The notes beneath the pieces are model-generated. The model saw nothing but the letters and a program-made list of their open reading frames with translations, ran no database searches and was not told where the DNA came from. A program made the translations under genes and the position numbers. A stretch of 25,874 nucleotides of DNA from JBPOIS01 sp052034295 (GTDB taxonomy: Bacteria > Pseudomonadota > Gammaproteobacteria > Pseudomonadales > Moraxellaceae), in the NCBI GenBank assembly GCA_052034295.1, contig JBPOIS010000045.1:1-25874 (forward strand), given 5' to 3'. Below are positions 8,130-16,257 of the stretch, in pieces. How positions within the stretch are numbered: the stretch's first letter is position 1; every line of letters starts with the position of its first letter.

Positions 8130-10331
8130 TTATTGGTACCAGCCAAACAGCTTGAAGACGTACGGTCCATAAGCCACCAGAATCAGCGTCGGCACCATCA
8201 CCAGAAGCGGCAGGATCCAGCGCTCATAGCGGTAGAAGAAGCCGAGGTGACGCACTTCGGCATCGGCTTCGGCCATTTCCTTCTCACCGACCACCTGACG
8301 GGCCAGCAGCTGGTTCAGCGCCACCGGTGGCGACAGATAGCCCAGCTCAAACGCCGTCAGCACGATCATCCAGAAATGCACCGGGTTGATGCCGTTTTTG
8401 TAGGCGATCTGCGCGACCGTGGCCGACACCAGAATCACCGCCCCAAACGGGTCCATCACCATGCCGACAAACACCATCAGACCCACCAGCAGCGTGATGG
8501 CCACCAGGGTGCTGCCCATGTCCGCCGGGACCGCCATCATGATTTCCGAGCGCTCAATCAGGCCGCCGATGCTCACCGACAGGGCCATCAGCATGATCAG
8601 CGCGCCGATGTGGCCAATGGTTTCATTGGTGGCAAAGCGGATCGCCTGCTCGAAGCCGACCCGGCGGGCCGGATGGCTGGGGGTGGCCACGTCCGGCTCA
8701 GTGTTCGGAACCTCATGCGCGGGCACCGGGGTGGCCGGGTGCAGGGCAATTTCCGATTCCGCCGGGGCCGGGGCCTTGCGGATTTTGTCAAACGCCACAA
8801 TCGCCAGCATGATGAACGGCATGATCATCGGTGCGGTGAATTCATCCAGCTTGGTGTTCAGCAGGTACTGGTAGAACAGCACCACCACCACCGTGACCAC
8901 CACATAGGGGATCACCGGGATGAACGCCCGGGCCGACTGCGGCAGCGCCACGGCAGGCGGGGCGATGCGGAATTTCTGCTTGGCCAGCAGCAGCGACACG
9001 ATCAGGAACAGCGTCGACGACACCGCAAACACGTACAGGCCCTTTTCATACAGCAGTGAGGTCTGCACTTCCTTGTTCATCGCCGCGATCACCACGATCA
9101 GCAGACACGGTGCCAGCACCACACCCAGCGAGCCGGACATGGCGGTGGCGGCCAGCGCATACTGGCGACGTGCGCCCGCTGCATAGACCTCGCGGTAGAT
9201 GATCGCACCGGCGGCAATCACGAAGATCCCCGACGCGCCGGTGTAGGCGGTGGGAATGGCCGCCGCCAGCAGGATCAGCCAGGTCAGCGTCTCCGGCGAC
9301 AGGTTCCAGGGCCGCAGGATGTTGAGGAAATTGTCCACCACCTGCGTCTGCTTGAGCAGCATCCCGGCCCAGATGTACAGCGCCAGATTGAGGAAAATCG
9401 AGGCTAATTCATTCATCTGACCCAGATAAATGGCGATGCCCATCGGGTAGTCCATGAAGAAAATGAACGACACCCCGGCAATGATCGCCATGTTGGCATA
9501 CAGGGGCACCGACAGGCCAGCCAGACCCCAGCTGCCGCCCGGCAGGGCGTCCCTGGGTGGCATCACCAGCTTGACCAGACTGATCACGGTCAGCACCGAG
9601 AACAGCACAATCCAGATGATGTTGGCCTTCAGGGCGACTGGATCCGGGGCCACACCCGAGGATTGCTGCAGGAAATAATACTGGATCGCCGAATAGGTCA
9701 GGATCAGGTTGGCCAGCACCATGTACACCGAATACACCAGAAAATCCCGGCGTGTGGACGGTGGCCGCAGGGCAATGTGGTGCAGCCCCAGCGTGGTGGT
9801 GACAGCGGCAATGGCCACCATGATGATCAGGATCAGCGCACGGTTTTCGGTGCCAAAGCGGAACACCACCGAAAAGGCGGTCTCAAAGCCCCGGTAAGCC
9901 TTCACCGTCGGGGTGATGTGCGCTTTTGCGGCATCGTAGAACTGGTATTTTTCTTCACAGATCTGCCGCGCCGACTCCAGTGAGGCTTTCACCTGCGCCG
10001 GGTCCTGCACTTCATTGGCAAACAGCCCACCGAAATCATCCGCCCCGGCAGAAGATTTGCCCATTTCCTGCTGGACCTTCGCGTCGGTCACGGGACTGCG
10101 GTCACAGTCCGGTGCCGGCGGGTCCGCCCGCAGGTAGGAATACTGGATACCCGCTGCCGGGTCGCCAAACAGGCGCTCCCCCATCCGCAGCAGCTGGCCG
10201 TGGATCATCTCCCCGGTGCCAATCACCAGGGTCAGAATCAGCAATAAGAAAACAGGCAAGGTTGAGAACCATTCCGACCAGGATCGGTTCAACAGCCCCC
10301 CGGGTGGTGCGCTAGGCGTGTCCTGCCGCAT
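8130..10331 (-). CDS. TRAP transporter permease, fused DctQM-like (large form)
   Basis: About 733 residues. The N-terminal third looks DctQ-like: one helix near residues 23-43, a periplasmic loop of about 100 residues with two cysteines, then three helices. The DctM-like domain follows with many helices. Its end carries the signature-like GMVMDPFGAVILVSATVAQ, HFWMIVLTAFELGYLSPPVA and a final YERWILPLLVM helix. TRAP permeases use an ion gradient to import a solute handed over by a periplasmic binding protein. A charged, Pro-rich insert (about 530-575) interrupts DctM. The ATG at 10331 has GGGAG 10 nt upstream. The in-frame ATG at 10352 sits directly after T7 without a Shine-Dalgarno, but cannot be excluded. 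The binding protein and T component are encoded upstream on the same strand. Confidence 0.9.
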   Translation of the reverse strand: MRQDTPSAPPGGLLNRSWSEWFSTLPVFLLLILTLVIGTGEMIHGQLLRMGERLFGDPAAGIQYSYLRADPPAPDCDRSPVTDAKVQQEMGKSSAGADDFGGLFANEVQDPAQVKASLESARQICEEKYQFYDAAKAHITPTVKAYRGFETAFSVVFRFGTENRALILIIMVAIAAVTTTLGLHHIALRPPSTRRDFLVYSVYMVLANLILTYSAIQYYFLQQSSGVAPDPVALKANIIWIVLFSVLTVISLVKLVMPPRDALPGGSWGLAGLSVPLYANMAIIAGVSFIFFMDYPMGIAIYLGQMNELASIFLNLALYIWAGMLLKQTQVVDNFLNILRPWNLSPETLTWLILLAAAIPTAYTGASGIFVIAAGAIIYREVYAAGARRQYALAATAMSGSLGVVLAPCLLIVVIAAMNKEVQTSLLYEKGLYVFAVSSTLFLIVSLLLAKQKFRIAPPAVALPQSARAFIPVIPYVVVTVVVVLFYQYLLNTKLDEFTAPMIMPFIMLAIVAFDKIRKAPAPAESEIALHPATPVPAHEVPNTEPDVATPSHPARRVGFEQAIRFATNETIGHIGALIMLMALSVSIGGLIERSEIMMAVPADMGSTLVAITLLVGLMVFVGMVMDPFGAVILVSATVAQIAYKNGINPVHFWMIVLTAFELGYLSPPVALNQLLARQVVGEKEMAEADAEVRHLGFFYRYERWILPLLVMVPTLILVAYGPYVFKLFGWYQ

Positions 10332-10405
10332 CGTTGTTGTACTCCCGTCCATAAAAAAACCGATTTCCCACCCTTGGAAAACCAGCCTTAAGGGTTGAGT
10401 AACAA

Positions 10406-10434
10406 ATTATGAACTATTTGTGGACCCACAAGAA
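10406..10434 (-). promoter_or_regulatory. possible promoter and inverted repeat upstream of TRAP permease
   Basis: On the minus strand TTCTTG (10429-10434) and CATAAT (10406-10411) are 17 bp apart. An inverted repeat TTGTGG-2-CCACAA (10418-10431) fills the spacer and touches the -35 box, as an operator might. The same bases also encode the last codons of the permease relic, so the match could be coincidental. Confidence 0.35.
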
Positions 10435-10503
10435 AGGCCCACAAGCGACCATAATCCGTCCATTCGTCATCACGATCTCCGGCAGGATCCAGCGTCTGTA
10501 GCG
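10414..10503 (-). pseudogene. relic of a second TRAP permease C-terminus
   Basis: Translation of the minus strand from 10503 to the TAG at 10414-10416 gives 29 residues beginning RYRRWILPEIVM and ending ACGPFLWVHK. The intact permease ends RYERWILPLLVM...VAYGP. Fourteen of 23 aligned residues agree, and the DNA shares a 15-base exact block (10480-10494 against a matching block near 8207-8221). No open frame continues upstream, so this is a decayed 3' end of a homologous gene in the same orientation. It does not appear to be expressed as a protein. Confidence 0.75.
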
Positions 10504-11131
10504 CACAGGGCAGAATGCCCGGCAGCCATCAGCGCCAGCGGGCGCAACAGGTCACCCGGCCCACACGCAGCCCATCCCCTCATCCAGACCAGGCGGAGCG
10601 TTGGGTGCGATGCATCGCGCAGCGGCTGCCTGAAGGCCAACCGTGGCTCAGCCACGGGACGAACCACAGGGCTGGGGATCGGTTGCAGGGTGCAGGGCCA
10701 ACGACATGGACAGCGACGGGCTGTTGCGGCTGTGTTGACGAAACACGAAGGCCCGCATCACCGGCGGCAGGTTCAGTGTCAAAAAAGACAGCCTTGACAC
10801 CCTACAAACCAGATACACCAACAGGTCCTGCAGCCTGGTTTTCGGTCATCCGAGACTTGCCTGGGGTTCTGCGTGTTGTTGTGCCACAGCCCATCAACCA
10901 CTTTTTTGCCTGCCCAGTCCTTGTTGTGGTCCAGCACCCGCCCTACTGGTGTGATGTTTTGACAAAATGGCAATGGTGCATGATTCTGGCGAGAGTGGAT
11001 ATGTTTTTTCTGACAAACGCTGCCCAGCACGGTTTGGTTGCATTGTTCTCGATCTATTTTAACTTTTCGTTCATAAAAATTGTTTTTTATGACCAAAAAT
11101 CAGCGACGTCGGGGCCACGCCACGGCCCAGA
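10504..11131. other. intergenic stretch without a convincing gene
   Basis: About 630 bp between the permease relic and the rhombosortase gene. Open frames here (10515-11231 plus, 10779-11096 minus) lack good start signals and recognisable domains. The left half is GC-rich and may be further decayed coding sequence. The right half (about 10960-11100) is distinctly AT-richer. A 7-bp hairpin with arms CCGTGGC and GCCACGG lies at 10641-10657, and a 9-bp AT-only hairpin lies at 11071-11092. Confidence 0.6.
11071..11092. repeat. AT-only inverted repeat downstream of rhombosortase gene
   Basis: TCATAAAAA (11071-11079) and TTTTTATGA (11084-11092) form a perfect 9-bp stem with a 4-nt loop. It lies about 40 bp past the stop codon of the rhombosortase gene. 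It lacks the GC-rich stem of an intrinsic terminator, so its role is unknown. Confidence 0.55.
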
Positions 11132-11749
11132 TCACGGTCTCCCCCCCCTATCATGCACCCAAAGGCTTCGGGCGGTGCTGATGCCCCAGAACAGCCCTGC
11201 GGCCAACAAGGCCAGCACCACCCCCAACTGATGGGCCTGCACCACCACGGGTGCCCCGATCCAGCGTGCCGTGTCCACACTGCCTCCGGTGGCTTCCGCC
11301 ATCAGCTTCAGCCCCAGCCCGGCCAGAACCAGCAGGCCCCAGCGCCGCTCGGCAGGCTGCTGCAGCCAGGTGCAGGCACCCCACGCCACCAGTCCATGCA
11401 GCACCCCAGACAGCCCGGCATACTGCTGCAGGTCCGGCAGCCCCAGATACAGGCCCAGGCTGATGCCCAGACCCAGCCCCAGCCACAACAGCAGCCCGTG
11501 ACGCAGCGCCGGAACCGGAAACACCACCGTCACCAGCAGCAGGGCGACACTGTTCAGCGCCCAGTGCACCCAGCCCACATGCACCAGATGCCCGGTCCAG
11601 AGCCGCCAGGGCTGCTGCACCAGCAGCAGGCGGTCATAGCACCACAGCGCCGGATTCAGCTGCAACAGCGCAGACAGCAGCAGCACAGTCACGCACAGCC
11701 ACGTCCATCTGCTGCCCAGGGCAGAAGTCAATAGCCGGTCTGACTGCAC
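11132..11749 (-). CDS. rrtA: rhombosortase-like rhomboid intramembrane protease
   Basis: 205-residue polytopic membrane protein with the small rhomboid core. The elements are HxGWxHWALN (H57, H62, N66), the catalytic serine S114 in GLSGVLHG, and the catalytic histidine H173 in QAHQLG. The GLSGxLHG form and length of about 200 fit rhombosortases, which process proteins carrying a GlyGly-CTERM tail, rather than GlpG. No GlyGly-CTERM protein is encoded in this window, so the substrate lies elsewhere. The start is a GTG at 11749, overlapping the end of the solute-binding protein gene by 22 nt. This implies translational coupling in a tatT - binding protein - rrtA unit. A start further downstream is possible. 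Confidence 0.82.
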   Translation of the reverse strand: MQSDRLLTSALGSRWTWLCVTVLLLSALLQLNPALWCYDRLLLVQQPWRLWTGHLVHVGWVHWALNSVALLLVTVVFPVPALRHGLLLWLGLGLGISLGLYLGLPDLQQYAGLSGVLHGLVAWGACTWLQQPAERRWGLLVLAGLGLKLMAEATGGSVDTARWIGAPVVVQAHQLGVVLALLAAGLFWGISTARSLWVHDRGGRP

Positions 11750-12882
11750 TCGGCCAGCGCCGGGTTTTTTTGACAGCGGATTTTTTTCAGCAGGGTGAGC
11801 ATGCGCGGGTCCAGGGTTTTTTCATCGACCATGCTCTGGCGGGCCTGCTGGCCCATGCGGATGTAGCGCTGGTGCTCCGGCTCGGAAATGCTGATCCATG
11901 CCGATTCGGGGACGTCCGACTCATAGCGCCGGAGCATTTTCAGCTGACGGTCAAACAGGCTGAACACGTACTCGCGCGAACGGGTCCCAAAATCCTCCGG
12001 AAAGCGCTCCGGGTGGGTGAGCAACTGCAGGCTGACCTGGGCCAGCACCAGATTCACCACACCACCCTTCTGGCCCATACCCTTGTACAGCTCCAGCGAA
12101 CGGTAGGCAATCGCCGGGGAAATCACCACATCGACCTGCTTGTCGTTGAACTTGCTGGCAAAATTGGTGACATCGGACGGATCGGTGACCGCCCGGAGCT
12201 CCTTGATCAACTGCGCCTGGGCCTTGTCATAATCAAACACAGCGATTTTTTTGCCGATCAGCGCCTCAGGGCTCTTGATGCTGCGGTCGTTGACGAAGCC
12301 AAACACCCGGCCAAATGGCAGGACCCCAGCCACTTCATAGCGCTGCCCTTCCAGCTCGGTATTCATCAGTTTGGCGGCGCTGGGCTGGCTCAGGATCGAC
12401 AGCAGGGTGCGCATGTGCTCGTAATCGGGAATTGACCCGACCGACTCGATGCTGCCGGTGAAAAAATTGTAGGGACGCGCGCGCAGGCCGGTCAGCAGCA
12501 CCGCATCGCAGTAGCCCGCACGAAAATCGGCACTGGCCACTTTTTCATCGATGTAGCCCTTGAGCTTGAAATCCACCCCCAGGGTGGCCGCCTTGACCTG
12601 ATAGTCCTTCATGGCGGCGAAGTTTTCGCCGTTTTCGCCCATCAGGTCCCAGACGCACAGCCGACGCTGCACCAGGGTCTCGGGGTTTACCACCTGGATC
12701 GGCTGCACCTTGCTGGCGGTGCGCGGCTTGAGCTCCACCAGCGGTGAGGACTGCGGGGCGGCCGCCTGGGCCAGTCCGCTGCACAGGCCCAGTCCCAGCC
12801 CCACCACAAGGGAAAAGGACGATCGCGGGGATCGTCCTTGGGTTGTTGCTGCCCGGCTGCCCTGTTGCTTAGAGCAAGTCAT
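11728..12882 (-). CDS. DUF6091-type putative solute-binding protein (TRAP P component), copy 1
   Basis: 384 residues with a signal peptide whose hydrophobic core is about residues 23-38 (cleavage near LAQA), so the mature protein is periplasmic. The bilobal substrate-binding character is suggested by segments such as KIAVFDYDKAQAQLIKEL and QVDVVISPAIAYRSLELYKG. Family assignment to DUF6091/putative solute-binding proteins is from recall. Four cysteines (C76, C125, C370, C379) recur in the paralogue at 22520-23773, implying two conserved disulfides. The ATG at 12882 overlaps the tatT stop codon, and the resulting n-region is long (about 22 residues). A 10-bp hairpin is encoded inside that n-region. 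It overlaps rrtA downstream and is probably the ligand receptor for the TRAP permease. Confidence 0.85.
   Translation of the reverse strand: MTCSKQQGSRAATTQGRSPRSSFSLVVGLGLGLCSGLAQAAAPQSSPLVELKPRTASKVQPIQVVNPETLVQRRLCVWDLMGENGENFAAMKDYQVKAATLGVDFKLKGYIDEKVASADFRAGYCDAVLLTGLRARPYNFFTGSIESVGSIPDYEHMRTLLSILSQPSAAKLMNTELEGQRYEVAGVLPFGRVFGFVNDRSIKSPEALIGKKIAVFDYDKAQAQLIKELRAVTDPSDVTNFASKFNDKQVDVVISPAIAYRSLELYKGMGQKGGVVNLVLAQVSLQLLTHPERFPEDFGTRSREYVFSLFDRQLKMLRRYESDVPESAWISISEPEHQRYIRMGQQARQSMVDEKTLDPRMLTLLKKIRCQKNPALAECSQTGY
12815..12839 (-). promoter_or_regulatory. strong hairpin in the signal-peptide coding region of the binding protein
   Basis: AAGGACGATC and GATCGTCCTT form a perfect 10-bp stem with a 5-nt loop. 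On the minus-strand transcript it is followed by TTTTCCC. It lies 43 nt after the ATG of the binding protein and just after the tatT stop. It could act as an mRNA processing, attenuation or differential-expression element; function is inferred. Confidence 0.55.
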
Positions 12883-13912
12883 CCACATTAATGCCACCTG
12901 TTTCATCTGCGGGTTTGTCATCCCAGAACTGCAGCATGCCGTTTTCGGGGGTGCGGGTGCCGGTTTTTTCGGTCCAGTAGCGGTCCGCAATGCCGGTCAC
13001 CAGCTCGCCGCCCATGGCATCAAACAGCCGGTATTTGGCGTTGACGGGCATGCTCTGCTCCTGGGTCTTGCCATAGGTCCGCAGCGCATCCCGGATCAGC
13101 TCGTCCTTGCCGGTGGCCTGTGCGGCCAGCGCATAAATGGCATGCGGCAAGCGTACCCCATTGCGCTCGCCAATACGAGTGGCGTCCTTCAGGGTCTGGA
13201 ACGGATCCGGCTTGCCGTCGGAAGCACCCGGCAGCAGGGTCCAGATGGCGGCACGCACCGCCAGTGGGGTGCCCCAGAATTTTTCGTTGTCCAGACACTT
13301 CATGCTGCGCTCGACCACCGCAGCGATGTCCTTGGGCACGTTGATGGTGCCGCCGGAGTTGATGTCGTTGATCACCGCCTGCAGGCCGGTCACCAGTCCC
13401 AGCAGGTAGATGGTCTGGTCAAAATCGGTTTTCATCGACGGGCACTGGTCGCCCAGCTTGATCTTGTAATCGTGTTCCCATTTGTTGGCAAACATCTGGT
13501 AGGCCGCATACTGGCGGCGGCCGGCAATGTCCGCCCAGCGCTTCTGCGACAGGCGGGCGTCCTGGGCATCCTCGACCTTGCCGGCACGGGAATCACGCAG
13601 GTAGCGCAGCTCTTCATTCAGGGCCTGCTTTTCGGCACACAGGCCCGCACTGGCATACAGCAGCACAGCCATTTTGGTGGGATCGGCACCGAGGTTCTGG
13701 GTGGCCACGATCAGCGGGGTCAGCGCAGTCCCCGATTCACAGGCCATCTGGGTGTCGCCCATGGCGATGATCGGCGGGACAAAATGGTTTTCGCTGAAGC
13801 GCAGGGCCAGATTGGCACCCTGTTTGTAGATCTGTGAGCAGCCAGCCGACATCAAGGTGACTGTACCGATGGCAGCCATCACGGCAACACGCAGCGTACG
13901 GGTGTTCGACAT
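12869..13912 (-). CDS. TatT-family lipoprotein (TRAP transporter T component)
   Basis: 347 residues with a lipoprotein signal: basic n-region, hydrophobic core, and lipobox MSAGC with C25 as the probable lipidated residue. The mature part is almost entirely helical, with A/L/Y spacing suggestive of TPR-like repeats, as in TatT (T. pallidum Tp0956), the periplasmic partner of TRAP binding proteins. Family assignment is by overall pattern and context with a TRAP permease and binding protein; other TPR lipoproteins cannot be excluded. I chose the ATG at 13912 because AGGAAGG lies 6 nt upstream; the in-frame ATG at 13918 abuts that site. It is the first gene of the unit with the binding protein and rrtA. 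Confidence 0.78.
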   Translation of the reverse strand: MSNTRTLRVAVMAAIGTVTLMSAGCSQIYKQGANLALRFSENHFVPPIIAMGDTQMACESGTALTPLIVATQNLGADPTKMAVLLYASAGLCAEKQALNEELRYLRDSRAGKVEDAQDARLSQKRWADIAGRRQYAAYQMFANKWEHDYKIKLGDQCPSMKTDFDQTIYLLGLVTGLQAVINDINSGGTINVPKDIAAVVERSMKCLDNEKFWGTPLAVRAAIWTLLPGASDGKPDPFQTLKDATRIGERNGVRLPHAIYALAAQATGKDELIRDALRTYGKTQEQSMPVNAKYRLFDAMGGELVTGIADRYWTEKTGTRTPENGMLQFWDDKPADETGGINVDDLL

Positions 13913-13954
13913 TCCCATCCTTCCTCTATTGTTGTCATCTGTCCCTGGGTACAG

Positions 13955-13963
13955 AAGATAGCA
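13955..13963 (-). promoter_or_regulatory. possible extended -10 promoter of the tatT unit
   Basis: On the minus strand TGCTATCTT fits TGnTAnnnT about 43 nt upstream of the tatT start codon. No clear -35 is seen. It is the only promoter-like element found between the pnp terminator and tatT. Confidence 0.4.
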
Positions 13964-14095
13964 TACTTGCTCGGCCTGATGGCGACCACCAGACGCTGGC
14001 GCATCACCATTCCCTGATGGCTGACTCGCTAGGATAATGTGCCGCACCCGGTTGGGGCAAGGGGATTGCAGGCCAAACTGCCCAATGGCTGGCAG

Positions 14096-14119
14096 AAAAA
14101 AAGGGGGCCGCAGCCCCCT
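14096..14119 (-). terminator. intrinsic terminator of pnp
   Basis: On the minus strand AGGGGGC and GCCCCCT form a 7-bp stem around a 4-nt loop, followed by seven T. It lies 25 nt after the pnp stop codon. Confidence 0.88.
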
Positions 14120-14143
14120 GATTTTGCCTGGATCCCGCGTGGA

Positions 14144-16234
14144 TCAGACCTGATCGATGCCTTTCATGGTCAGTTTGATGCGGCCGCGCTGGTCCACGTC
14201 CACCACCTGCACCTTGACTTTCTGGCCTTCGCTCAGCACGTCGGTGACGGCATTGATGCGCTGGTCGCTGATCTGGGAAATGTGCAGCAATCCGTCGGTG
14301 CCCGGCAGCAGGTTGACGAAAGCACCAAACTCGACGATGCGCACCACGGTGCCGTCATAAATGGTGCCCGGCTCGACTTCGGCGGTCAGGGCGTTGATCT
14401 TGGCGATGGCGGCCTGGGTGGCGGCTTTGCTTTCACCAAACACCCGCACCGTGCCGTTGTCCTCGATGTCGATCGAGCAGCCGGTTTCTTCGGTCAGGGC
14501 ACGGATGGTGGCGCCACCCTTGCCGATGACGTCACGGATTTTTTCCGGGTTGATGGTGACCACCGCATAGGTCGGGGCGTTGCCGCTGATCTCCGGACGC
14601 GGACGCGGCAGCACCTGGTTCATGGCGTTCAGGATGTGGATCCGGCCTGCATAGGCCTGATTGAGCGCCACTTCCATGATTTCTTCGGTGATGCCTTCGA
14701 TCTTGATGTCCATCTGCAGGGCGGTGATGCCGCGTGCGGAACCGGCCACCTTGAAGTCCATGTCGCCCAGATGGTCTTCATCGCCCAGGATGTCCGACAG
14801 TACGGCAAAGCGTTCGCCTTCCTTGACCAGACCCATGGCAATCCCGGCCACCGGGGCCTTGATCGGCACCCCGGCATCCATCAGCGCCAGCGACGCACCG
14901 CACACCGACGCCATTGAGGACGAGCCGTTGGATTCGGTGATGTCCGACACCACCCGCAGCACGTACGGGAATTTGTCCATGTCCGGCAGCACGGCCTGCA
15001 CGCCCCGGCGGGCCAGACGGCCATGGCCGATTTCACGGCGCTTGGGACCGGATTCGCGGCCGGTTTCGCCGACCGAGTAGGCCGGGAAGTTGTAATGCAG
15101 CATGAACGGGTCGGTGTGGGTGCCCGACAGGGTGTCAAACATCAGCGCATCGCGGCTGTTGCCCAGCGTGGCGGTGACCAGCGCCTGGGTTTCACCGCGA
15201 GTGAACAGGGCCGAGCCATGGGCCCGCGCCAGTACGCCCGGCTGGATGTCCAGCGCGCGCACGGTCTGGTTGTCCCGGCCATCGATGCGCGGCTTGCCGG
15301 ACAGGATGTTGTCGCGCACGGTGCGGTATTTCAGGTCTTCAAACAGGTTCAGCAGCTCTTCGGCATCGACGTCACTGCCCTCTCCGGCAAACTCGGCCAG
15401 CGCGGCCTGTTTGATCTGCGACAGGGTGTCGTAGCGGGTCTGTTTTTCGCGGATGGTGTAGGCTTCGGAGATGGCTTCGGCAAAGCGGGCTTTCAGGCTG
15501 TCGCGCAGGGCTTCATTCACAGCCGGTGCGGCCCAGGCCGAGGCCGGGTTGCCGACTTTCTGGGCAAACTGCTTGATGGCTTCCACCGCCACCTGCATTT
15601 CGTCATGACCAAACAGCACTGCACCCAGCATGATGTCTTCCGGCAGCTCCCTGGCTTCGGATTCCACCATCAGCACGGCCTTGTCCGTCCCGGCCACCAC
15701 CAGGTCCAGATCGCTGTGGGCCATCTGCTCCAGGGTCGGGTTCAGGATGTATTCGCCATTGATGAAACCCACGCGCGCCCCGGCAATCGGCCCCCTGAAC
15801 GGGATGCCCGCCATGGTCAGCGCCGCAGAAGCACCCAGCATGGCCGCGATGTCGGCTTCCTGTTTCTTGTCCGAGGACACCACGGTGGCGGTGACCTGGA
15901 CTTCGTTGACGTAGCCTTCCGGGAACAGCGGGCGGATCGGCCGGTCAATCAGGCGCGAGGTCAGCGTTTCGTGTTCAGTGGGGCGGCCTTCGCGCTTGGT
16001 GTAGCCGCCGGGGATCTTGCCGGCCGCGTACATTTTTTCCTGATAGTTCACGGTCAGCGGAAAAAAATCCTGACCCGGCTTGGCGTCCTTGGCTGCGACC
16101 ACGGCCACCAGCACACTGACGCCGCCCATGGTGACCAGCACCGAATTGGCCTGACGGGCGATCCGGCCCGTTTCCAGCACCACGGTGTTCTGGCCGTACT
16201 GAAATTCCTGACGCACAATATTAAACATGGACAT
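14144..16234 (-). CDS. pnp: polyribonucleotide nucleotidyltransferase (PNPase)
   Basis: 696 residues, full family length. PNPase phosphorolyses RNA 3'-5' and is a core of the degradosome in the cytoplasm. Two RNase PH-like domains are visible: the first begins FNIVRQEFQYGQNTVVLETGRIARQA, and the second contains the catalytic aspartate region DILGDEDHLGDMDFK. A KH domain follows (EKIRDVIGKGGATIRALTEE, about 560-610). A C-terminal S1 domain contains GTVVRIVEFGAFV and DGLLHISQI. The ATG at 16234 has GAGGAA 5 nt upstream. It follows rpsO on the same strand, as in E. coli, with strong RNA structures in the 250-bp spacer that probably mediate processing and autoregulation. Confidence 0.98.
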   Translation of the reverse strand: MSMFNIVRQEFQYGQNTVVLETGRIARQANSVLVTMGGVSVLVAVVAAKDAKPGQDFFPLTVNYQEKMYAAGKIPGGYTKREGRPTEHETLTSRLIDRPIRPLFPEGYVNEVQVTATVVSSDKKQEADIAAMLGASAALTMAGIPFRGPIAGARVGFINGEYILNPTLEQMAHSDLDLVVAGTDKAVLMVESEARELPEDIMLGAVLFGHDEMQVAVEAIKQFAQKVGNPASAWAAPAVNEALRDSLKARFAEAISEAYTIREKQTRYDTLSQIKQAALAEFAGEGSDVDAEELLNLFEDLKYRTVRDNILSGKPRIDGRDNQTVRALDIQPGVLARAHGSALFTRGETQALVTATLGNSRDALMFDTLSGTHTDPFMLHYNFPAYSVGETGRESGPKRREIGHGRLARRGVQAVLPDMDKFPYVLRVVSDITESNGSSSMASVCGASLALMDAGVPIKAPVAGIAMGLVKEGERFAVLSDILGDEDHLGDMDFKVAGSARGITALQMDIKIEGITEEIMEVALNQAYAGRIHILNAMNQVLPRPRPEISGNAPTYAVVTINPEKIRDVIGKGGATIRALTEETGCSIDIEDNGTVRVFGESKAATQAAIAKINALTAEVEPGTIYDGTVVRIVEFGAFVNLLPGTDGLLHISQISDQRINAVTDVLSEGQKVKVQVVDVDQRGRIKLTMKGIDQV

Positions 16235-16257
16235 GTGTATTCCTCAGTTCCTGATGA

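Noticed and set aside
8115..9059. Plus-strand open frame (314 codons), His/Arg/Gln-rich
   Set aside because: Antisense to the TRAP permease. The composition is typical of the complement of membrane-protein codons.
10779..11096. Minus-strand open frame (105 codons) in the gap
   Set aside because: Starts only at a TTG in an AT-rich segment without Shine-Dalgarno, and the product resembles nothing I know. Left as unassigned.
10515..11231. Plus-strand open frame (238 codons) across the intergenic gap
   Set aside because: No Shine-Dalgarno, no recognisable domain, composition changes abruptly along it, and it runs into the 3' end of the rhombosortase gene.
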